A DNA stretch of 64,000 nucleotides, taken from Spirochaetales bacterium Spiro_10 (lineage in GTDB: Bacteria > Spirochaetota > Spirochaetia > Treponematales > Treponemataceae). The notes below the pieces were generated by a model. The model saw only the letters and a program-made list of their open reading frames with translations, was not told the origin of the DNA and made no database searches. Below, piece by piece: positions 33,811 through 42,216 of this stretch. The stretch lies in contig LVBL01000003.1 in the NCBI GenBank assembly GCA_001604405.1, positions 62,001 through 126,000 of the forward strand, given 5' to 3'. Within the stretch, counting starts at the first letter, position 1. The number at the start of each line of letters is the position of its first letter. The translations under genes were made by a program, and so were the position numbers.

Positions 33811-35781
33811 TCAGTACAGGATGCTCGTCAGGAACTTGTTAAGCCGCGCGACCGGGTCTTCGTATTCGCGCAAGGTGAAGCGTACCTCGTATTCCTTGTC
33901 CGACACGATCGTGAAGTCCCGGCCGATGCAGTCCCGAATCACGACCTCGGTCTCGTAGGGGAAGTATTCCGGTTTGAGGATCGCGAGGTCGCAGGATACG
34001 CCGTCGTAGCGAATTTCCGCTATGTGGGAAGGGAATTTCACGAGGAAGACCAGGAACGCGGAAGCGCCGCCGCCGACTCCGAGCCTTGATCCCGCCTTCA
34101 TCATGTGCACGTTACGCTTGCCGATAGCCTTGTTCTGGTTATGTACGTCAAGCTCGATCATCGCGCGGCCCTCGGCCCGTACGGCGATGGACTCGGATCT
34201 GCTCGCGCCCTGTCGGCGAATGCGGGCATGGGCCTTGTTCGCGGCTACGGACAGGACGGAGTAGCGCTCGCGTCTCGTCTCGTCCTGCCTTGCCAGAACG
34301 TCCTTTGCCGCGTTGTCGGCTTCGTTCGCCCTGTCCTTGGAGTTTGTCCAGGATATCCCCTTGTCAGAAGACCAGCCGGAATTCGAAGCGGGTTTCCCGA
34401 CGGAGGACTTTTGAGAGGATGTGCGCGCATACGCCTCGAGCGCGGCGTCTCCGCGCTCTTCGCGGTACGGCGAGTTCGACGGTATGGCGCGTCCGGAGGC
34501 CGTTTTCAGGGGCAAGCCGTTCTCAGCAGCCCGACGCTGCTCCGCCTCGTCGCGCTCGCGGGCCCCGAAGGAACCGGACGCGCGGACGGTCTCTGCGGCC
34601 TGCGCCGACGTTTTTCTCGCGATAAAGAGGAATACCACCAACACCGCGACCGCGGCGAGCAGTACGAGTATGGCGGCGTAGACGAGAAATCCCCCGGTCC
34701 TGAGCAGCGATGTCAGGGAGAACGAAGTCAGGGTCAGGCCTACCGTGGCGGACTGGGGATGGACGCGCGCCTCATTGTCAAACCGAAGCCTGAGTGGCAT
34801 GGAAAGCTCGCCAACGGGAACCGAATCCGGGAGGACGAGGGGCGCGTTCAGGGTACCCGAGGAACCGGCGGAAAGCCTGAGAAACGCGTTCTTTTCGAGA
34901 ATGTTCACGTTGTCCCACATAACGCCGGTCAGCTCGAGGAACACGTTCGCGTCGGAGGGGTTCCTGATTTTGAGGGGCAGGGTAAGGTACCGGCCTTTCT
35001 TCCCGAGATGCTCAGGAAAGGAGACCTCGGGAATGGCGAACACCGAATCGACGAAATCAACGGAGTCGTTCGGCCCCCGCATCTCGCTCGGCGAAATTTG
35101 AAGGGCGTCGGTGAATTCCGAGGAAACGTCAAGATAGTCCTTTCCCCCGGCCTCGCCGGAAGCGGACGTGCCTGAGGAGGCATCTGCCCCGGAGCCGTCC
35201 TTCGCGTCGGAAAGAAGCGAGCCGTCGAGCGCGCGTATGGTCGCCGACTCGGGGAAAGGAAGCTTGATATAGTACACATGCCATCCGGCACCGCGAATCC
35301 TGCGGGCAAAGTCCGAAAGCTCGGCCTTAACCTCCTCGCTCTTGTAGGCGGCGTACGGGCTTGAGGCTGGAGGGTTGAAGATGCCGTCAGAGACGACAAT
35401 GAATATCTTCTGCTTTTGCTGGTTCAGCGTCGCGGAATACTGCCATGTATACTTGAGTCCGGAGAGGAAATCCGAGTTTTGTCCGAGAGGGAACAGCAGC
35501 ATGAACCTCGAGACGACGCGGGAGATATCGGCTTCCGTCTTGATGGGTTGGACGATCTCGAGATTGACGCGCGAGTTGAAGGAGACGAGATGGAACGTAT
35601 CGCCTTCACGCACGAATTTCCGCGTGATGTCGGGCAATATCCGGGTATTGACCTGCTCGAACCAAGGCAGGATCGTCCCGGACGCGTCCATCAGGACGAT
35701 GATGTCCGCGCCTTCGGAATACGCGCCAGTCATGACGAGCACAAGCAACGCGAGCGCCAATAGCCTCTTTACCGTTCCCAT
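33811..35781 (-). CDS. Exported VWA-domain protein with central membrane segment
   Basis: 656 residues. Signal peptide (LLALALLVLVMTGAYSEG), then a von Willebrand A-like domain (about 25-200; ADIIVLMDASGTILPWF, TFHLVSFNSRV, KIFIVVSDGIFNPP). The MIDAS start is DASGT rather than the usual DxSxS. A beta-rich region follows (about 250-355), then one transmembrane helix (about 362-388; FLVYAAILVLLAAVAVLVVFLF). A low-complexity charged/Ser linker (390-530) leads to a C-terminal beta domain (about 540-650) I cannot assign. Topology suggests the VWA part is periplasmic and the tail cytoplasmic. Third gene after the TPR gene and greA. RBS GAAGGGG. Confidence 0.8.
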   Translation of the reverse strand: MGTVKRLLALALLVLVMTGAYSEGADIIVLMDASGTILPWFEQVNTRILPDITRKFVREGDTFHLVSFNSRVNLEIVQPIKTEADISRVVSRFMLLFPLGQNSDFLSGLKYTWQYSATLNQQKQKIFIVVSDGIFNPPASSPYAAYKSEEVKAELSDFARRIRGAGWHVYYIKLPFPESATIRALDGSLLSDAKDGSGADASSGTSASGEAGGKDYLDVSSEFTDALQISPSEMRGPNDSVDFVDSVFAIPEVSFPEHLGKKGRYLTLPLKIRNPSDANVFLELTGVMWDNVNILEKNAFLRLSAGSSGTLNAPLVLPDSVPVGELSMPLRLRFDNEARVHPQSATVGLTLTSFSLTSLLRTGGFLVYAAILVLLAAVAVLVVFLFIARKTSAQAAETVRASGSFGARERDEAEQRRAAENGLPLKTASGRAIPSNSPYREERGDAALEAYARTSSQKSSVGKPASNSGWSSDKGISWTNSKDRANEADNAAKDVLARQDETRRERYSVLSVAANKAHARIRRQGASRSESIAVRAEGRAMIELDVHNQNKAIGKRNVHMMKAGSRLGVGGGASAFLVFLVKFPSHIAEIRYDGVSCDLAILKPEYFPYETEVVIRDCIGRDFTIVSDKEYEVRFTLREYEDPVARLNKFLTSILY

Positions 35782-35801
35782 ACCGTACCCCTTCGTCAGG
35801 A

Positions 35802-38483
35802 TCAGAATGAAGCAGCCGAGATCGACTTAATCGAATAATTGTACTCTTGGTCGTTAATGACGAATTCGAGCGTCTCGCCCTCGCGATGGTTCAGTATGGC
35901 GTTTCCGAACGGCGACATGTACGAGATGACCGAGTTGTCGGGATCAGATTCCCAGGGACCGAGGATGGTGAAGCTCTCGTCCTCGCCGGATTTGTTGTTG
36001 TGCAGAAGCACGACAGTACCGAAGGATACGCGCGCGACGGTTACCGTGGTCGGGTCGAAAATCTGCGCGCGGTCGATCTCCTCCTGGAGCCGCTGCGCCG
36101 TGGTGTTCAGGATGGTTTGCCGTTCCTTCGCCGCCTTGTATTCCGCGTTTTCCCTGAGGTCCCCGAGCGAGAGGGCAAAACCGATTTCCTTGGAGTTCGC
36201 GGGCATCTCGACCTCGACGATGTTCTGGAGCTGCTTCTTCTTCTCTTCGTACATCCTCGAAGTGACCATGAGACCGCGGGATACGACGGTCTTTTCCTCG
36301 GAGCCGAAGAACTTGAAGCCCTTGTGCTGTTCGAGGATCTTGTTGCGGAGCTGCATCTTGATTCCGGGATCGAGATCCTTCACGTCGTCGACGAGGGTGT
36401 AAAGGCGGGTGATGGTGTCGACGTCGTTCGTCATGATGTAGTTCTCGAGCAGGGTATCCTTGCCGAAAAGTATCGTCTGTACCTGCCGGTTGATCTTCCT
36501 GTTCTCGGTCGTCTCGCGGTGGTTCGATATCTCGCGGTACGTGAGGTCGAGGATGTGGATGAGCGTGATGAGCTGCTTTTCGTACGGGATTCCGATGGCC
36601 TTGAACCATTCCTCGCCCTGGGCGTTCTTGAAGAACCAGATTGCGGCCTCGCGGTAGTCTCGGTAGTTCTCGAAGCTCGTGATGACGAGCGACCGGATCT
36701 TGTCGCTTTGTCCGTCCTCGATCAAGGCGGCGATGATGTCGCCCGAAAGAACGGTGGGGAAGAGGCGAATGTAGACCTCGGCCCAGTCGGGGAGGAAGTT
36801 CTTGATGTGCATGAGGTAGCTCTTCCGGAGGTCCGAGTCCTTGATCGCCGAATAGACAACCGAGGGGTCTTCGATCTCGGCGAACAGCTCGTTGAAGTTG
36901 TATTGCAGGCCGGGATTGAGATGCGGGTGCTTCGCCACGATCTGCTTGACGACGAGGTACGAGGCGATGACCTGCTCGTTTACCTGGTTGAAGGCCTTGA
37001 GATACCCGGCGAAATACGCGAACATCTCGGCGAACGACTCGGAATCGGGCTCAGCCTTCTCGGAGAAGGTCATGAGGAGGTCTATGCGCGAGAAGAAATT
37101 TTTCTGCGCCTTGAACTCGTTGAAGAGCTTTTCCTCGAGGGAGATGGGGCGGTCGCGCACCACGTACATGTCGATGTTCGTGGGGTTGACGCCGAAGCTC
37201 GGATCGTCCTTGAGAATCGCGCGCGCTTTGCCACTCCAGCTCGTCCACTCGTTCACGGTGAGGACGGACGGGACGAGCTCGGCCTTGATGTGCTTGAGAT
37301 CGCAGTTGTTGTCGTAACTCCTGATGATGGTCTTGAGGGCCCAGGTCGGGTCCTCCTTGACCTTCGCCGTGAGCTTTTCCTTTTTCCAGATGGACTTGAG
37401 GACCCATATATGGTCCTTCGTGAGGGTCTGGAGGGCGTTGACGCCCATTTTCAGGCTCATGGTGTGGGCGCGCTTCTTGGCGAAATCGATCGTTATCTCG
37501 TCGTTCTTCACCTCGGAGATGCGGCCGACGCCCCAGGACCGGTGGAACACGAAGTTGCCGGCGTCGAAGGATATGTGCTTCTCGAACTCGCCGATCGCCT
37601 CGAAGACGTTGCGCCAGCTCTGGTTGAGGTTCGAAGCGCGAATGTACTCGTCAAGCTGGCTGTGCCCGGCGTACTTGCCCCGGAAGCACTCGACGATCTC
37701 CTTTCTTGCCCAGGAGTCCTTGTCGTCGTAGGCGAGGATGATCTTGAGGATGTCGATGGCGGTGTTCCAGTCCGACTGTTCCTTGTAGTAGACGTAGACT
37801 TCCTGCATGAGCATCGCGCTTCGGTCGTCGCCCATGATCTTGGATATCTTTCTCTGGACATGATAGAAGAAATCGATTTCCTGGGGAACGAGGGAAACGA
37901 GTTTCGTCCAGATCTCCTTGACGGAGTTTCCCTGCTTCCGGTTGATATACCGGTAAAGCGCCTTCTTGTAGTAGTCGACGGCCGCCTCGGCGTCCCCGTC
38001 CTTTTCGTATTTCTCGGCAAGGAGCTTGGTGATGTCGGCTTCCTCGTAGTCGATCTTGACGAGGCGCTCCCAGATGTCGTAAAGGGCGGCGTTGTTGTCG
38101 TTCTTGTACGATTCGGCGAGCGTGCGAAGGGCGTATTTGGACTCGCCGAACTCGAGTACGCGGTTGCAGAGGTGCTCGACGATCGGCGTTTTGTGGTTGT
38201 CGATGAAGATGTTGACGAGGTTCACGAGGGCAGAGTCGTCGAGAAGCTGTTTGGAGAGGGCGATGATACCGGAAAGGTACAGGGCGATGATGCTGTTCTT
38301 CGTGTGGGAAAGATGCTCGTCGCACGCGGCCTTGATCTCGTCGACGCACTTGGACGCCTGGGCGTCCCGCAGTATTACGTCGAGTTCCTTGAAATTCGCG
38401 ATGGAATAGTTACTGATCGTGGCGCGAGTCCACTTTTCCTCGTTCAGCATGTCCTGGACAGATTTTACCAACGCTTCGGCCAT
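35802..38483 (-). CDS. greA: Giant GreA-type transcription elongation factor with helical N-terminal region
   Basis: 893 residues. The last roughly 160 resemble GreA: the antiparallel coiled coil with acidic tip (SLGDLRENAEYKAAKERQTIL; compare DLSENAEY in standard GreA) and the FKBP-like C-terminal domain (TVTVARVSFGTVVLLHNN...ESFTILGPWESDP...SYMSPFGNAIL). GreA rescues backtracked RNA polymerase by stimulating RNA cleavage. The roughly 730 residues before it are helical, TPR-like at first (KYALRTLAESYKNDNNAALYDIWERL), with a short beta insert near 320-350 (FVFHRSWGVGRISEV). T. pallidum has a protein of similar size annotated GreA. RBS AGGAGA at the right place before ATG 38483. Confidence 0.88.
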   Translation of the reverse strand: MAEALVKSVQDMLNEEKWTRATISNYSIANFKELDVILRDAQASKCVDEIKAACDEHLSHTKNSIIALYLSGIIALSKQLLDDSALVNLVNIFIDNHKTPIVEHLCNRVLEFGESKYALRTLAESYKNDNNAALYDIWERLVKIDYEEADITKLLAEKYEKDGDAEAAVDYYKKALYRYINRKQGNSVKEIWTKLVSLVPQEIDFFYHVQRKISKIMGDDRSAMLMQEVYVYYKEQSDWNTAIDILKIILAYDDKDSWARKEIVECFRGKYAGHSQLDEYIRASNLNQSWRNVFEAIGEFEKHISFDAGNFVFHRSWGVGRISEVKNDEITIDFAKKRAHTMSLKMGVNALQTLTKDHIWVLKSIWKKEKLTAKVKEDPTWALKTIIRSYDNNCDLKHIKAELVPSVLTVNEWTSWSGKARAILKDDPSFGVNPTNIDMYVVRDRPISLEEKLFNEFKAQKNFFSRIDLLMTFSEKAEPDSESFAEMFAYFAGYLKAFNQVNEQVIASYLVVKQIVAKHPHLNPGLQYNFNELFAEIEDPSVVYSAIKDSDLRKSYLMHIKNFLPDWAEVYIRLFPTVLSGDIIAALIEDGQSDKIRSLVITSFENYRDYREAAIWFFKNAQGEEWFKAIGIPYEKQLITLIHILDLTYREISNHRETTENRKINRQVQTILFGKDTLLENYIMTNDVDTITRLYTLVDDVKDLDPGIKMQLRNKILEQHKGFKFFGSEEKTVVSRGLMVTSRMYEEKKKQLQNIVEVEMPANSKEIGFALSLGDLRENAEYKAAKERQTILNTTAQRLQEEIDRAQIFDPTTVTVARVSFGTVVLLHNNKSGEDESFTILGPWESDPDNSVISYMSPFGNAILNHREGETLEFVINDQEYNYSIKSISAASF

Positions 38484-38508
38484 AATGACTTCTCCTAGAA
38501 AATCCGGA

Positions 38509-39447
38509 TTACATGGTGTACCGGGCGTACACGTCAGTATCCAGCAGTTTAATTTTCAATAGCACTTCGTTTATCCTGGCCTTGTCGTCACGCACGTTCA
38601 CGTAGTGATCGATCAGCCAAAAATAGTGATTGATGAGCCGCGGCACCAGCAGTTTGCCGGTTTCCGGAGGCGCGTCTTTCAGTTCGTTTTCAAGGGCGAA
38701 AATCGCCTGTTTCAGCTTGCCGAACTCAAGGGCCCTCAATTCCCTCTTGACGTTCAGGACTCCGTACAGAACCCCGTATACGGGCAGCCACTCCGCAAGC
38801 GCGGGTCCCGCGAATCCGAGGGCCTGCACCTGCGCGACCAGGCGCTGAACGAGGCCGGACTCCAAAAAATGAAGCTCGACCCGGTCGGCGCCCTGAAAAA
38901 AGGCCTCTCTCAGGAGGACCTTGGAAAGCCTTATCTCACCGCACAAGGCGTACGAATCCGCAAGCTCGGCGAGTATCGCCGGGGAGTCTCGATCCCTGTC
39001 CTTGGCTTGCTCAAGGAGGTGAAGGGCTCTGTCGTAGTCCCCGAGGGCCTTGTAGCAGAGCCCTATCTTGCGATAGAGTTCCGCGTCCTGCGCCGTTCCG
39101 TCCTCACGGTACAGGGATTGGTAGAACCTGAGCGCCAGGGTAAAGGCGCACTGTTTGAGCGCGTAGAGGACGACCTCGCGCTCTTCGCCCGCCTTCGCCA
39201 TATAGGCGATGAAAGGCCTCCATTGAGATACCAGGAATTCGCCGCGCTCGAAGGCGGTAGACGCCGATTCCGCGCGCCTGAGCCTGTCCATCCAGTAGCT
39301 GACGCCGGTCAGGGCGTAGATAACGTCCGCATCCTCGAGATTTTGCTGGAGGAGGACGTTCAACTCACGGTTGGCCTGTTCTAGTTCTCCCGCCTTGAGG
39401 ACGTCATACACGTGCGGCAACAATCCGGGAACAGGTTCAGTCGTCAT
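38509..39447 (-). CDS. TPR-repeat protein upstream of greA
   Basis: 312 residues, no signal peptide or membrane helix, so cytoplasmic. Helical, with TPR-like units (ELEQANRELNVLLQQNLEDADVIYALTGVSYW; ELYRKIGLCYKALGDYDRALHLLEQAKDRD; AILAELADSYALCGEIRLSKVLLREAFF). It may interact with the helical part of the giant GreA or with RNA polymerase, because it is the first gene of that operon, but this is inference from position only. TAGGAG precedes ATG 39447, though it lies so close to the -10 that part of it may not be transcribed. Confidence 0.75.
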   Translation of the reverse strand: MTTEPVPGLLPHVYDVLKAGELEQANRELNVLLQQNLEDADVIYALTGVSYWMDRLRRAESASTAFERGEFLVSQWRPFIAYMAKAGEEREVVLYALKQCAFTLALRFYQSLYREDGTAQDAELYRKIGLCYKALGDYDRALHLLEQAKDRDRDSPAILAELADSYALCGEIRLSKVLLREAFFQGADRVELHFLESGLVQRLVAQVQALGFAGPALAEWLPVYGVLYGVLNVKRELRALEFGKLKQAIFALENELKDAPPETGKLLVPRLINHYFWLIDHYVNVRDDKARINEVLLKIKLLDTDVYARYTM

Positions 39448-39459
39448 GGTACTCCTACC

Positions 39460-39487
39460 ATTATACTCATTCTTATGGTTTAGTCAA
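39460..39487 (-). promoter_or_regulatory. Promoter of the TPR-greA-VWA operon
   Basis: On the minus strand TTGACT (39487-39482), a 16-nt spacer and TATAAT (39465-39460). The -10 ends 12 bases before the ATG at 39447, so the predicted leader is only about 6 nt. It lies back to back with the rpe promoter. Confidence 0.7.
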
Positions 39488-39500
39488 TTAAGGTATTCTA

Positions 39501-39529
39501 TTTACAGGCGGGCGCGAGTTTGCTACTAT
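39501..39529 (+). promoter_or_regulatory. Promoter of rpe, apparently leaderless
   Basis: TTTACA (39501-39506), a 17-nt spacer and TACTAT (39524-39529). Only seven bases (AAACGAT read from 39530) separate the -10 from ATG 39537, so transcription should start at or one base before the A of ATG. No ribosome site is possible on such an mRNA. Confidence 0.7.
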
Positions 39530-39536
39530 AAACGAT

Positions 39537-40166
39537 ATGGATACAACTTTTCTACTGGCTCCATCCCTTTTAAGCGCAGATTTTTCCGAATTGGGCGCTG
39601 CCCTCGACACGATCCGGGCGAACGGCGGAGACATGATTCACGTTGACGTCATGGACGGGCATTTTGTCCCGAACCTGACGATAGGGGTTCCCGTCGTCAA
39701 GTCCCTCCGGAGACGGTCGCGTTTGCCCTTCGACGTGCATCTCATGGTCTCGAATCCCGCCGAACAGGCGGAGTGGTTCATCGAGGCCGGGGCCGATTAC
39801 CTGACGTTTCACATCGAGACCGAGGTTCACGCGCACAGGCTCGTCTCACGGATCAAGGAAGCGGGCATCAAGGCCGGTATCAGCCTGGTCCCCTCGACGC
39901 CCGTTTCGGCCCTTGCGGAGGTGCTTCCGCTGGTGGATCTCGTGCTCGTCATGACGGTCAATCCGGGATTCGGCGGACAGGAGATGATCATGAGCTGTCT
40001 GGAAAAGGTTCGGGAGCTGAAAAAAATCAAGCATGATCGCGGATTATCGTATATAGTATCAGTAGATGGCGGGGTCAATGGGAAAACCCTTCCGTTCGTT
40101 CTCGAGGCGGGAACTGACTTGGTAGTGTCGGGCTCGGCGTTTTTCTCCGGGGAAATACGGAAATGA
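39537..40166 (+). CDS. rpe: Ribulose-phosphate 3-epimerase
   Basis: Interconverts ribulose-5-P and xylulose-5-P (pentose phosphate pathway). 209 residues, a TIM barrel: LAPSLLSADFSELG, MIHVDVMDGHFVPNLTIG (metal His/Asp), PFDVHLMVSNP, VLVMTVNPGFGGQ, and VSVDGGVNGKT with the catalytic Asp. It heads a unit with three envelope/TPR genes. The start is fixed by the family N terminus and by the promoter 7 nt upstream. Confidence 0.95.
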   Translation: MDTTFLLAPSLLSADFSELGAALDTIRANGGDMIHVDVMDGHFVPNLTIGVPVVKSLRRRSRLPFDVHLMVSNPAEQAEWFIEAGADYLTFHIETEVHAHRLVSRIKEAGIKAGISLVPSTPVSALAEVLPLVDLVLVMTVNPGFGGQEMIMSCLEKVRELKKIKHDRGLSYIVSVDGGVNGKTLPFVLEAGTDLVVSGSAFFSGEIRK

Positions 40167-41161
40167 CGCGCGAACCGCCCGGGCGCGGCCGCACGATGTG
40201 GAGTCTGTACATGAAAAAAATATGCGCTTTTTTCTTGCTGTCCGCCGTATGCGCCCTCTCTTTCGCGAACGATCCGTTCATGACCGGCCTTGACGCCTAT
40301 GCGCGTTCCGACTGGCCGGCGGCAACCCAGTCCTTCAGGCGCGCGGTCGCCCTGAACTCCTCGAACGCGGAAGGCTGGTACTGGCTCCTCATGTCCGAGC
40401 TTTCCGCGGGTGATCTCGCGACCTCGCTTTCCGACATGGACCGCTTTGTCGTTGCGTTTCCCGCCGACCCGCGCGTGCCTGACGTTTCGTACCAGAAGGG
40501 CCGCGCGCTCTTTTTGCTGGCCCGCTACGAGGAATCCATCCGCGAGCTCTACCGGTTCGTGACGTCATGGCCCGATCACGCCATGGTTTCCTCCGCGTAC
40601 TACTGGGTAGGGGAATGCCTGTACGCGACTGGCCGGTACGACGAGGCACGGAGCGTTTTTACGCGGATTCTCGACACGTGGCCCGATGCGGTCAAGCGCG
40701 AGGCCGCCTGGTACCGCCTTACCCTGTTAACCCAGACCGCGAAGGAAGAGGAACTCCTGAAGCTCCTGAAAATGAGCCATGAGGAATCCCTGCGAATAAT
40801 CGAGGATTACCAGCGCCGCGAAAAGACCTACGACCAGGCGATCACCGCGTACCAAAAACGCATATCGGACATGATCAAGGACACGCGACTTGGCGAGCTT
40901 GAGGGCCAGCTCGGCGAGGAAAAAATCCGCAATTCCCGTCAACTCGACCGGATCTCCGAGCTCGAGATGCAAAACGCGGAACTTGCCGCCGCGCTCTCCA
41001 TGGCCGGCAAGCCGGTTCCGCCTTCCGCAGTGTCCAACTCCATCTCCTCAGACCTCGAGTCCGTTGACCCGGAAAAGCGGCGGCGCGCCCTCGAGGAGAT
41101 GAGAAACAAGGCCCAGTCCCTTCGTGAACTGTACGACCAGATTCTGGAAGGAGGCGAATGA
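40163..41161 (+). CDS. Exported TPR protein with C-terminal coiled coil
   Basis: 332 residues from ATG 40163 (ATGA overlap with rpe, GGGGA upstream); ATG 40211 would put the signal peptide (KKICAFFLLSAVCALSFA) at the very N terminus and is an equally good choice. TPR units follow (DAYARSDWPAATQSFRRAVALN; SYQKGRALFLLARYEESIRELYRF; YYWVGECLYATGRYDEARSVFTRIL), as in periplasmic outer-membrane lipoprotein assembly factors such as BamD or CpoB. A charged coiled coil (about 215-280) is added, so it also resembles CpoB/YbgF with the parts in reverse order. No pal or tol gene is nearby. Confidence 0.75.
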   Translation: MTREPPGRGRTMWSLYMKKICAFFLLSAVCALSFANDPFMTGLDAYARSDWPAATQSFRRAVALNSSNAEGWYWLLMSELSAGDLATSLSDMDRFVVAFPADPRVPDVSYQKGRALFLLARYEESIRELYRFVTSWPDHAMVSSAYYWVGECLYATGRYDEARSVFTRILDTWPDAVKREAAWYRLTLLTQTAKEEELLKLLKMSHEESLRIIEDYQRREKTYDQAITAYQKRISDMIKDTRLGELEGQLGEEKIRNSRQLDRISELEMQNAELAAALSMAGKPVPPSAVSNSISSDLESVDPEKRRRALEEMRNKAQSLRELYDQILEGGE

Positions 41162-42207
41162 TGAAACGGCTGGCCAGCTTCGTTCTCGCTTTCTCCGTTA
41201 TCGCCTCCGCGGCGATGGCGGAAACCCTCGAATTGACGAGCGGATCCCTTCGTCTTACGCTGAATTCGAAAACGGGGAGTTTTCTTCTCCATCAACTTTC
41301 ACAGACGGGCAAAAACCGGTATGAACCTTTACTGGAAGATCGCAATCAGGGCACGACGTCATGGTTCAGCGTGTCCTTCAACGGCGCCGTGTTCAAGCTC
41401 GCGCGCAGGCCCGGTCGGGACGTCCGCCTCGAGCCGACCGAGACGGGCGCTCGTTTCGTGTTCACCCCGAACGATTCCCTTCAGATAACGCAGTCTTTCT
41501 CGTTCGTGTCGGAAAGCTCGCGCGGGTCAGAGGCGGTGCTCGTGGAGACTACCATAGAAAACACGTCCGGCAAGACGGCCTCGGTCGCCCTGAAGGCCCT
41601 GTTCGACACCATGCTCGGAGAAGGCGAGGGGATACACTTTTTTACGAACGCGAGAAACCGCATCTCGACCGAGACACGGCTGGTAGGCGGACGCGACAGC
41701 GACTCGGTCATTGTTTCCGCGCGAAAGGACCTGTCATTCATGGTTCTCCTCGACTCCGCCCACGTCACGCGGCCCGATTCTGTCATCATCGCGAACTGGG
41801 AACGGCTTGATACGCTCAAGTGGAATCCCGACGTCGTCGAGGGACGCTCCTTCAATACCGTGTACTCGATCCAGGATTCCGCCTTGCTCGTAACCTGGCC
41901 TGCGGTCGACGTTCAGCCGAACGCGGCCTATTCCGTACGGACCATCATCGGCCCGTATGCGGAGCGTGACGGGTTTACGTCGAAGAACGCTCCCGCACGG
42001 GCGAGTTCCGACGCGTCCCGGCCGATCGAGCCCGTTGTCGACGTCTCAAAACTGACCGAAGGCGAGCGGCAAAAAAGAATACGGCTGTTGCTCGAAAGAA
42101 TCGCCGTCGTGGAGAAGAACCCGGATGCCGCCTCGGACGAGGAACTTGCCAGCCTAAACCGCCAGCTTGACGTTTTGCTGGCCGTACCCGGCGCACGGGG
42201 GGAATGA
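41158..42207 (+). CDS. Exported beta-rich protein of unknown function
   Basis: 349 residues. Signal peptide (LASFVLAFSVIASAAMA-ETLE). The body (about 25-280) is beta-rich with FTPNDSLQITQSFSFVSESS, ETTIENTSGKTASVALKALFDTMLGEG and WNPDVVEGRSFNTVYS, and looks like a carbohydrate-binding or beta-sandwich fold; I recognise no named family. A short helical tail (about 300-345; KLTEGERQKRIRLLLERIAVVEKNP) ends it. Overlaps the previous gene by four bases (ATGA), and the next starts ten bases later, so the three are probably one functional set in the periplasm. Confidence 0.75.
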   Translation: MMKRLASFVLAFSVIASAAMAETLELTSGSLRLTLNSKTGSFLLHQLSQTGKNRYEPLLEDRNQGTTSWFSVSFNGAVFKLARRPGRDVRLEPTETGARFVFTPNDSLQITQSFSFVSESSRGSEAVLVETTIENTSGKTASVALKALFDTMLGEGEGIHFFTNARNRISTETRLVGGRDSDSVIVSARKDLSFMVLLDSAHVTRPDSVIIANWERLDTLKWNPDVVEGRSFNTVYSIQDSALLVTWPAVDVQPNAAYSVRTIIGPYAERDGFTSKNAPARASSDASRPIEPVVDVSKLTEGERQKRIRLLLERIAVVEKNPDAASDEELASLNRQLDVLLAVPGARGE

Positions 42208-42216
42208 GCAAGAATA

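Noticed and set aside
35847-38498. An 883-residue open frame antisense to giant greA
   Set aside because: Low-complexity Val/Asp/Leu/Arg sequence mirroring the greA codons; no ribosome site or domain.
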